In this document: one piece after another, positions 57,832 through 64,000 of the stretch
Numbering within the stretch: the stretch's first letter is position 1
How the letters are laid out: each line of letters opens with the position of its first letter
Origin: JAGDVO01 sp964590075 [NCBI: uncultured Aquificales bacterium]
GTDB taxonomy: Bacteria > Thermosulfidibacterota > Thermosulfidibacteria > Thermosulfidibacterales
Length of the DNA stretch: 64,000 bases
Direction of reading: 5' to 3'
Assembly (NCBI GenBank): GCA_964590075.1
Contig: CAZPXS010000004.1
Span: forward strand, 134,141-198,140
Position numbers and translations under genes: made by a program
The notes under the pieces: generated by a model
What the model saw: the letters and a program-made list of their open reading frames with translations, nothing else
Database searches by the model: none
Told to the model about the DNA's origin: nothing

Positions 57832-59117
57832 TTAGTAGAACAATCCCGAGATCCCGTCCCAGTTTTCTGGTGGGGAGGTTCCGGGAAACTTGGGATCCCA
57901 CTTTCCGATTGCCCCTTCTTTGTATAGCTCATCTATCTCATCCTGATGGTACCCGAGTATTCTCGTAAGTACATGTTCGTTGTCTATCCCCACTGGTCTT
58001 ACGGTCCACTTTATTTTGGCCGGTGTTTTTTGTAGGTTGCCGAGTGGATTTGGCATTACCATATCACCGTATATGGGATCATCAAAGAGCGCCACAACTC
58101 CTCTCGATCTGTAGTGTGGATCTTCGTATATGTCCTTTGAATTCATAACACGGCCTACCATGAATCCATACTTTAGTGCGAGTTCTTCTATCTCCTCTAT
58201 CTTTTTGTCAGATACCCATTTCTCGATGGTTTCGTAGATTTTATCCGCATTTTTAAACCTTGCGGGAAAATCAACATATTCCTTTAGTTCTTCACTATTC
58301 ATGGCATCACAGAGAGCAAGGTACTCTCTCTTCTCAAAGGCTCCTATCGCTATAAAACCATCCTTCGCCTTAGCGATAAGCGAAGGTATAACGGCATAAT
58401 CGCGGTTACCGGTCCTTTCTCTGTCCTTTCCTGTTAGGTATATGTAAAGCCATGTCCAATCCATAACCCTTATGAGGACCTCACTCTGGGCGAGATCTAT
58501 GAACTGGCCTTCTCCCGTTTTGTTCCTGTAATAAAGTGCCGATGCTACCAGAAAAGCTCCAACTGTACCCGAGAGGAAGTCGCCTATCCACGCCTGTGAC
58601 TTTAAGGGTATGGCATCGGGAAAGCCCGTGATTTCTGCAAGTCCGGTTATACACCCTGTGCATAGGCATCATAACTTGGCCTTTCGCAGAGTTCACCCCA
58701 GTTACCGAAGCCGGATAAACTTATGTATATAATATCGGGTTTTATTTTACTTATATCGGCATAACCAATTCCCCAGGAATCGAGTGTACCCGGTTTAAAG
58801 TTTTCGACGAAAACGTCACTTACTGCGACTAGTTCCTGCAGAATCTTTTTGCCCTTTGGGTGTCTTATATCTATAGCTACGTGGTACTTGTTTGCGTTTG
58901 GGGCCGTTGCTCCAAGAGATAGTCCTCTAGGAAATGCACCCGGTGATACAGCTCTTATAAGTAGATCACCGCTGGCCGGCATTTCTATATGTATCACTTC
59001 GGCTCCCATAATTGCTAATAGCGTGGTCAACCATGGCCCGTAAATTATCCTCGTTAGGCTGATAACCCTTGTGTTTTTGAGAGCCAGAGTTACATTGTTT
59101 CCCAAAAACTCAAGCAT
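57832..59117 (-). pseudogene. Family III CoA-transferase with a 2-base (TA) frameshift
   Basis: Paralogue of the 56496 gene. The N-terminal part (from ATG 59117: MGAEVIHIEMPASGD, NKYHVAIDIRHPKGKK, SYDAYAQGV) ends early at a TAA (58647-58649 on the + strand). The same protein resumes at once in another frame (AEITGFPDAIPLKSQAW then GTVGAFLVASALYYRNKTGE and MDWTWLYIYL) to 57832. Removing the TA in GTATAACC restores GVTGLAEI and about 428 residues. Recent inactivation, sequencing error, or recoding are all possible. Confidence 0.8.
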
Positions 59118-59143
59118 GACACACCCTCTCCTGTTTTTTAAAA

Positions 59144-59172
59144 ATTTTATTATAATACTGTTCTAAAGTCAA
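59144..59172 (-). promoter_or_regulatory. Sigma70-type promoter for the CoA-transferase pair
   Basis: Minus strand TTGACT (59167-59172), 17-base spacer, TAAAAT (59144-59149), upstream of ATG 59117. Confidence 0.55.
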
Positions 59173-59240
59173 CCCAAAGATAACATAACTTGAATCTTAA
59201 TAGTTATAGAACAGGACCTAAAATTATCCAGTTTCGACGC

Positions 59241-59268
59241 TTGACTTTCGTTAGGAATATCATAGAAT
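59241..59268 (+). promoter_or_regulatory. Sigma70-type promoter for the rfb operon
   Basis: TTGACT (59241-59246), 16-base spacer, TAGAAT (59263-59268). The leader of about 70 bases contains GGAGGGG ahead of ATG 59343. Confidence 0.55.
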
Positions 59269-59342
59269 TTGACACTGAAATTATTATAAAATAGGGTTTT
59301 TGTAAATAGCTATCGATCAGTTTTTGATGGAGGGGATGATTC

Positions 59343-60218
59343 ATGAAGGCTATAATACTAGCGGGTGGTAGTGGAACGAGGCTTTATCCTGTTACAAGGG
59401 TTATAAACAAACATCTCCTTCCCATCTACAATAAGCCAATGATATATTATCCGCTTTCGGTTGTGATGCTTCTTGGTATTCGTGATATTGTTCTTGTTGT
59501 GAATCCTCATGATGTTGAGATTTTCAAAAGTCTTCTCGGTGATGGAAGAAGTATCGGCATCAACTTGGAATATGTGATACAGGAGAAACCCAGGGGTCTA
59601 GCGGAGGGGTTGGTACTTGCGGAAGGTTATGTGAAGGGTAGTAAAATCTGTTATGCTCTGGGGGATAACATCTTTTTTGGACACGACCTTGTTAAGATCC
59701 TTAGAGAGGCAAAGGAAGAAGTGGAGAGGGATGGAGGGGCTTACATATTTGGTTATTCCGTTAAGGATCCAGAGAGGTTTGGTGTGGTTGAATTTGATAG
59801 TGAGGGAAACGTTATTTCAATAGAGGAAAAACCGAAGAAACCCAAGTCAAACTATGCGGTTGTTGGGCTCTACTTCTTTGATGAAAATGCTCCCGAGATA
59901 GCAAAGAATGTTAAGCCTTCCCGTAGGGGCGAGCTAGAGATTACAAGTGTACTTGAGGAATATTTGAGGATGAAAAGGTTGAAGGTGAAGCTTCTCGGTA
60001 GGGGATTTGCGTGGTTTGATGCGGGAACACACGATAGTTTCCTGGAGGCTGGTAAATTCGTGGAGACCATAGAAAAGAGAACCGGATTGATGATAGGGTG
60101 TATAGAGGAGATAGCCTATAGAAACGGTTGGATTACGAAGGAGGAGTTTGTGAAGATTGCCAGATCACTGGCAAAAGCTGATTATGGGGAGTATCTTATG
60201 GAATTAGCTGAGGAATAG
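59343..60218 (+). CDS. rfbA: Glucose-1-phosphate thymidylyltransferase
   Basis: Makes dTDP-glucose, the first step to dTDP-L-rhamnose. 291 residues: [13 protein letters not shown] (nucleotide loop), [49 protein letters not shown] and [14 protein letters not shown]. The NKHLLP variant of the usual SKQLLP is unusual but family-compatible. First of the rfbACBD genes. Confidence 0.95.
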   Translation: MKAIILAGGSGTRLYPVTRVINKHLLPIYNKPMIYYPLSVVMLLGIRDIVLVVNPHDVEIFKSLLGDGRSIGINLEYVIQEKPRGLAEGLVLAEGYVKGSKICYALGDNIFFGHDLVKILREAKEEVERDGGAYIFGYSVKDPERFGVVEFDSEGNVISIEEKPKKPKSNYAVVGLYFFDENAPEIAKNVKPSRRGELEITSVLEEYLRMKRLKVKLLGRGFAWFDAGTHDSFLEAGKFVETIEKRTGLMIGCIEEIAYRNGWITKEEFVKIARSLAKADYGEYLMELAEE

Positions 60219-60228
60219 GGGTTTAGCC

Positions 60229-60801
60229 ATGCCATTTGAGTTTGTGAGTCTCGAAATTCCAGAGGTTATCCTAGTGAAGCCCAAAAGGTTTTGTGATGAT
60301 AGAGGCTTTTTTATGGAGACCTACAAAAAATCTGATTTTGAACGAGCTGGTATAGGTGAGGAATTCCTTCAGGATAACCACTCTAAGTCTGTAAAAGGGG
60401 TATTGAGGGGTCTTCACTACCAGATAGAGCCCAAAGCTCAGGGTAAACTTGTAAGATGTGTAAGGGGAAGAATATGGGATGTGGCGGTTGATATAAGGAT
60501 AGGAAGTCCTACCTTTGGCAGGTACGTGGCGGTGGAGCTATCGGAAGATAACGCCTTTATGTTGTGGATTCCTAAGGGGTTTGCTCACGGGTTTCTGACT
60601 CTTTCGGAGGAAGCGGAGGTGATCTATAAAGTTTCTGGTGCTGAGTATTCACCGCAACATGAGAGGTCCATAAGGTGGGACGATCCCGAGATTGCTATAG
60701 ACTGGCCTCTTGAAGGAGAGCCGATTCTCTCTCCTAAGGACAGGGAGGCTCCTCTTCTAAGGGACGCGGAGATAAACTTTTACTACGGAGGCACATTATG
60801 A
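60229..60801 (+). CDS. rfbC: dTDP-4-dehydrorhamnose 3,5-epimerase
   Basis: 190 residues, cupin fold: RGFFMETYKKSDFERAG, DNHSKSVKGVLRGLHYQ with the catalytic His, VRCVRGRIWDVAVDIR, IPKGFAHGFLTLSE and IAIDWPL. Third reaction of rhamnose-nucleotide synthesis. 10 bases after rfbA; overlaps rfbB by 4. Confidence 0.96.
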   Translation: MPFEFVSLEIPEVILVKPKRFCDDRGFFMETYKKSDFERAGIGEEFLQDNHSKSVKGVLRGLHYQIEPKAQGKLVRCVRGRIWDVAVDIRIGSPTFGRYVAVELSEDNAFMLWIPKGFAHGFLTLSEEAEVIYKVSGAEYSPQHERSIRWDDPEIAIDWPLEGEPILSPKDREAPLLRDAEINFYYGGTL

Positions 60802-61790
60802 AGCTACTGATAACGGGTGGTGCGGGATTCATAGGTAGTGAGTTTGTAAGGCAGGCTGTTAAAAGAGGTTATGAGGCTATAGTGGTTGATAGCTTAACCT
60901 ATGCCGGGGACTTGGAAAGGTTAAGGGAGGTAGAGGACAGTATAAAGTTCTATCGGGTGGATATTGCGGATTATTCTTCCCTCGGGGATGTATTTGAGAG
61001 GGAAAAGCCTGAGGTTGTGGTTCACTTTGCCGCAGAAAGTCATGTGGATAGAAGCATATTAGAACCTCATATATTTATAAGAACCAATGTGGAAGGTACA
61101 TTTAACCTTCTTGAACTATCAAAAACATTTGGAGTTAAGCGTTTTATAAATATATCGACTGATGAGGTTTATGGAGATCTGGGGGATGAGGGTAAGTTTA
61201 CGGAAGATTCACCGTTTAAACCTAACTCTCCCTACTCTGTGAGTAAGGCGAGTGCCGACATGTTGGGAAGGGCTTATTACAGAACCTATGGCCTTCCGGT
61301 TATAACTGTGAGACCCTCCAACAACTACGGACAGTGGCAGTATCCGGAGAAACTCATACCTGTTGTGATAGTGAGAGCTATGAAGGATGAGCCTATTCCT
61401 GTTTACGGTAAGGGTTTGAATGTGAGGGAGTGGCTATATGTTTCTGACTGTGCGGAAGCGGTGATGGAGATAATGGAAAAAGGTAGGGAGGGTGAAGCTT
61501 ACAACGTTGCAAGCGGTATAGAGAAAAGGAACATAGAAGTGGTAAAAAGTATTCTGGATATACTTGGGAAGCCACACTCATTGATACAGTTCGTTAAGGA
61601 TAGGCCCGGTCATGACTATAGGTACTCGATGGATACCTCTAAGGTGGAAAGGGAGATTGGTTGGAGAGCAAAAACAAGTTTTGAAGAAGGTTTGGAAAAA
61701 ACGGTAAGATGGTATCTGGATAACTTTGACTGGGTGGAGAGAAAACTTACCTATCTACGCGAGTACTGGAGTAAAGTATATAGGACATGA
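60798..61790 (+). CDS. rfbB: dTDP-glucose 4,6-dehydratase
   Basis: 330 residues, extended SDR: GGAGFIGSEFVRQAV, FAAESHVDRSI, STDEVYGDLG, catalytic YSVSKASADML and RPSNNYGQWQYPEKLIP. Second reaction of dTDP-rhamnose synthesis. Overlaps both neighbours by 4 bases. Confidence 0.96.
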   Translation: MKLLITGGAGFIGSEFVRQAVKRGYEAIVVDSLTYAGDLERLREVEDSIKFYRVDIADYSSLGDVFEREKPEVVVHFAAESHVDRSILEPHIFIRTNVEGTFNLLELSKTFGVKRFINISTDEVYGDLGDEGKFTEDSPFKPNSPYSVSKASADMLGRAYYRTYGLPVITVRPSNNYGQWQYPEKLIPVVIVRAMKDEPIPVYGKGLNVREWLYVSDCAEAVMEIMEKGREGEAYNVASGIEKRNIEVVKSILDILGKPHSLIQFVKDRPGHDYRYSMDTSKVEREIGWRAKTSFEEGLEKTVRWYLDNFDWVERKLTYLREYWSKVYRT

Positions 61791-62632
61791 AGGTACTGGT
61801 AACAGGGGCAAGGGGTCAGTTAGGTACCGAGTTTGTAAACTTCTTTGAAAGTAAAGGTTTAGATTTCGTAGCCTTAGGTAGGGAAGAGCTAGACATAACA
61901 GACTTTCATAAGCTTTATAGTGTCGTAAGGGAGATCAAGCCCGATTTTGTTATAAACTGTTCCGCCTATAACCAGGTGGATAGGGCTGAGGATGAGATAC
62001 AGGCGGCCTTTAGGGTCAACGCCGTAGGGGTCTACAATCTGGCGGTTGTATCGAGGGAGGTAGGGGCGAAGCTTATTCATTACTCAACGGATTATGTTTT
62101 TGATGGCTCAAAGCAGGGGTTTTATGTAGAGGAGGATCAACCCAACCCTTTGAATACCTATGGTAAGAGCAAGTTGTTGGGGGAAGCTCTTATTAAGGAT
62201 GTAGCGGAGGACTTTCTGATATTCCGGGTTAGCTGGGTTTATGGGAGGGGAAGACAGAACTTTCTCTACAAGCTTTACGAATGGGCTAAAGCTCGGGAAG
62301 TTTTGAGGATTGCGGTTGATGAATTTTCTGTTCCGACTTCTGCAAAGACCATAGTAGAGGTAACTATAAGGGCGATTGGAGATGGTCTTAGTGGCCTTTA
62401 TCATCTTACCAACTCTGGCTATGCGTCACGCTACGAGTGGGCAAAGGAATACCTTGAGCTTAAGGGTATCAAAAAGCTTATCTATCCAGCCTATCAAGCG
62501 GATTTCAACCTACCAGCCAGAAGGCCTAAATGGTCGGTTATGAGTAATGAGAGGATAAGTGGTGAGTTAAAAATAGAGATTCCTGACTGGAAAGAGGAAC
62601 TAAAGAGAAGGGTTAATGAGGGTGTTATATAA
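61787..62632 (+). CDS. rfbD: dTDP-4-dehydrorhamnose reductase
   Basis: 281 residues, SDR fold: VTGARGQLGTEF, ELDITDF, NCSAYNQVDRAEDE, STDYVFDG, YGKSKLLGE and FRVSWVYG. Last step to dTDP-L-rhamnose. It overlaps the flippase gene by 17 bases. Confidence 0.95.
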   Translation: MKVLVTGARGQLGTEFVNFFESKGLDFVALGREELDITDFHKLYSVVREIKPDFVINCSAYNQVDRAEDEIQAAFRVNAVGVYNLAVVSREVGAKLIHYSTDYVFDGSKQGFYVEEDQPNPLNTYGKSKLLGEALIKDVAEDFLIFRVSWVYGRGRQNFLYKLYEWAKAREVLRIAVDEFSVPTSAKTIVEVTIRAIGDGLSGLYHLTNSGYASRYEWAKEYLELKGIKKLIYPAYQADFNLPARRPKWSVMSNERISGELKIEIPDWKEELKRRVNEGVI

Positions 62633-63935
62633 GATGGGTGTTATTCCCAAGAATTTCATCGGTAATTTTTTGAACTCTCCCGAGAAGAGGAGGTTATTTT
62701 CGAATTTTATATCTCTTTCTATGTTACAGGTAGCTAACTACTTACTTCCCTTGGTAACCTTTCCCTATTTAGTGAGGGTTTTGGGGGTAGAGAAGTTTGG
62801 GCTTTTAGCCTTTGCAACGGCAACTATGGCGTATTTTCAGATACTCACTGATTATGGCTTTAATTTGTCGGCAACGAGAGAGATCTCCATATACAGGGAA
62901 AACAGGGAAAAGCTCGAGGAAATCTTTAGCTCTGTGATGATCATTAAAATCGGGTTATTGACAGTGAGTTTTATTTTGTTATTGGTATTAGTATCGTTCT
63001 TTGATAAGTTTAGAAGGGATTGGGAGGTTTTCTTATTGAGCTTTGGGATGGTGGTAGGGCAGGCTCTGTTTCCGGTATGGTTTTTTCAGGGAATGGAGAG
63101 GATGAAGTACATAACGGTTTTAAATATACTTGCGAAGCTTTTGTTTACTGTAGCTATTTTTATCTTTGTTAAGGAGAGAACTGATTACTGGAAAGTTCCC
63201 CTATTTAATTCCTTGGGCTTTATATTAGCTGGAATATTAGCCCTAAGGATTGTTTTTAAGAATTTTAGGATCAGCTTTATCTTTCCAAGTATTAAAGCTA
63301 TAAAACATCAATTAGTAGAGGGTTGGCATATATTTATGTCTACCGTTGCGATAAGTTTATATACAGTTTCTAATACATTTATTTTAGGGATACTTACAAA
63401 TAATACAATCGTGGGCTATTATGCTGCGGCTGAAAGAATTATTAAAGCTATCCAGGGATTATTAAGTCCAGTTTCGCAAGCTACATATCCGTATGTTAGT
63501 AAACTGGTTCATGAATCGAAAGAAATGGGTATTAAGTTTATAAGAAAGTTAACTTTAATGATAGGTAGTATAAGTTTCTTTTTGTCTCTAGTTTTATTTA
63601 TTTTTGCGGATTTAATAGTTAAAATTTTTCTTGGGAATCAGTATTTAGAATCAATAATAGTTTTAAGGATTTTATCATGGCTAATTTTTATTATTGCGTT
63701 GAGTAATATATTTGGAATACAAACTATGTTACCTTTTAGTCATAAAGAAGCTTTTTCGAAAATTCTTATAGGTGCAAGTATTATTAATATTTTATTAGCT
63801 TTTATTTTAGTTCCTATTTACCAACACATTGGGATCTCTATTGCTGTTTTAATATCCGAGATTTTTGTCACTCTTAGTATGTTCGTGTATTTGCAGAATA
63901 AGGGGATAAAAGTTTTAGAGGGGAAAGTTGTTTAA
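62616..63935 (+). CDS. Wzx-type O-antigen flippase (oligosaccharide exporter)
   Basis: 439 residues, about twelve to fourteen membrane helices of the MATE/MOP polysaccharide exporter type: NFISLSMLQVANYLLPLVTF, VRVLGVEKFGLLAFATATMA and an MVVGQALFPVWFFQGMERM segment typical of Wzx (RfbX). Flips lipid-linked O-antigen units. The 3' half is markedly AT-rich, a common mark of exchanged O-antigen genes. GTG- or TTG-type starts near 62616 and the ATG at 62634 are both possible. Confidence 0.85.
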   Translation: MRVLYKMGVIPKNFIGNFLNSPEKRRLFSNFISLSMLQVANYLLPLVTFPYLVRVLGVEKFGLLAFATATMAYFQILTDYGFNLSATREISIYRENREKLEEIFSSVMIIKIGLLTVSFILLLVLVSFFDKFRRDWEVFLLSFGMVVGQALFPVWFFQGMERMKYITVLNILAKLLFTVAIFIFVKERTDYWKVPLFNSLGFILAGILALRIVFKNFRISFIFPSIKAIKHQLVEGWHIFMSTVAISLYTVSNTFILGILTNNTIVGYYAAAERIIKAIQGLLSPVSQATYPYVSKLVHESKEMGIKFIRKLTLMIGSISFFLSLVLFIFADLIVKIFLGNQYLESIIVLRILSWLIFIIALSNIFGIQTMLPFSHKEAFSKILIGASIINILLAFILVPIYQHIGISIAVLISEIFVTLSMFVYLQNKGIKVLEGKVV

Positions 63936-64000
63936 GTATATTGTTATAGGCTCAGGTTTTGCAGGTAGTGTAATAGCTGAAAGGATAGCTAATGTATTAA
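63928..64000 (+). CDS. glf: UDP-galactopyranose mutase (Glf), 5' end only
   Basis: TTG 63928 overlaps the flippase stop. The 24 residues before the window edge, MFKYIVIGSGFAGSVIAERI and on, match the FAD-binding start of Glf (GxGFAGSVxAERxA). Glf makes UDP-galactofuranose, so the polysaccharide probably contains galactofuranose. An AGGGG SD precedes it. Confidence 0.7.
   Translation, partial: MFKYIVIGSGFAGSVIAERIANVL

Overview
The window is a gene-dense (over 90% coding) stretch of a bacterial chromosome with roughly 40-45% GC by eye. Arginine is mostly AGG/AGA and isoleucine often ATA, many starts are GTG or TTG, and Shine-Dalgarno (SD) sites such as GGAGG are strong. An outer-membrane porin with a signal peptide, dTDP-rhamnose/O-antigen genes and a lipoprotein indicate a Gram-negative cell. 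A GH57 branching enzyme, a THEP1-type NTPase, a ferredoxin-type 2-oxoacid oxidoreductase pair and the codon bias suggest a thermophilic anaerobe or microaerophile, perhaps near Aquificota, Thermosulfidibacter or Thermodesulfobacteria. That placement is inference; no rRNA lies in the window.

Layout. 1-10.2 kb (+): translation and core operon ffh(partial)-rpsP-khpA-rimM-trmD-SPOUT methylase-rplS-PH-like membrane protein-guaA-dnaE-accA. 10.2-13.0 kb (-): a SatP-like transporter flanked by a 16-bp inverted repeat, then cysE-dksA-epmA. 13.1-17.0 kb (+): a DUF4388/Roadblock/MglA-type GTPase module, then a large porin with its own promoter and a bidirectional terminator. 17.0-21.6 kb (-): hisS-aspS-lipoprotein-rlmD. 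21.7-29.6 kb (+): gap-pgk-tpiA-secG-pheA-ctpA-polysaccharide deacetylase-oxidoreductase beta and gamma subunits. 29.5-35.7 kb: an AT-rich helical-repeat protein (-), a SagB-type nitroreductase, priA, a glutamate-synthase-like flavoprotein and a small cytochrome c. 35.7-43.7 kb (-): PAP2 phosphatase-ArnT-like transferase-GH57 branching enzyme-fmt-ccdA-ligA-frameshifted EamA transporter. 43.7-49.1 kb: a THEP1-thymidylate kinase fusion, mnmA, a peroxiredoxin and a heme-binding GGDEF/EAL protein. 49.2-49.5 kb: tmRNA. 49.8-54.6 kb: a ProC-like/methyltransferase fusion, an MBL-fold hydrolase, pckA and a DUF169 protein. 54.6-59.1 kb (-): two family III CoA-transferases, one frameshifted, and lrgA-lrgB-gntR with a PdhR-type operator. 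59.3-64.0 kb (+): rfbA-rfbC-rfbB-rfbD-flippase-glf(partial).

How the genes work together. Lower glycolysis/gluconeogenesis (gap, pgk, tpiA, pckA), glycogen branching, a putative pyruvate-responsive LrgAB locus and ferredoxin-linked 2-oxoacid metabolism describe a central metabolism running both ways around phosphoenolpyruvate and pyruvate. Cytochrome c appears three times: CcdA, a monoheme cytochrome, and a CXXCH in a c-di-GMP sensor.

The points most worth following are two domain fusions (THEP1-Tmk; ProC-like reductase-methyltransferase), the heme-c EAL protein with a degenerate GGDEF site, the LrgAB-GntR unit with a perfect TGGTNNNACCA operator at its promoter, the three-gene GTPase module, the inverted repeats around the SatP-like gene, and two frameshifted genes. 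I found no CRISPR array, insertion sequence, rRNA or tRNA gene; the only structural RNA gene seen is tmRNA.
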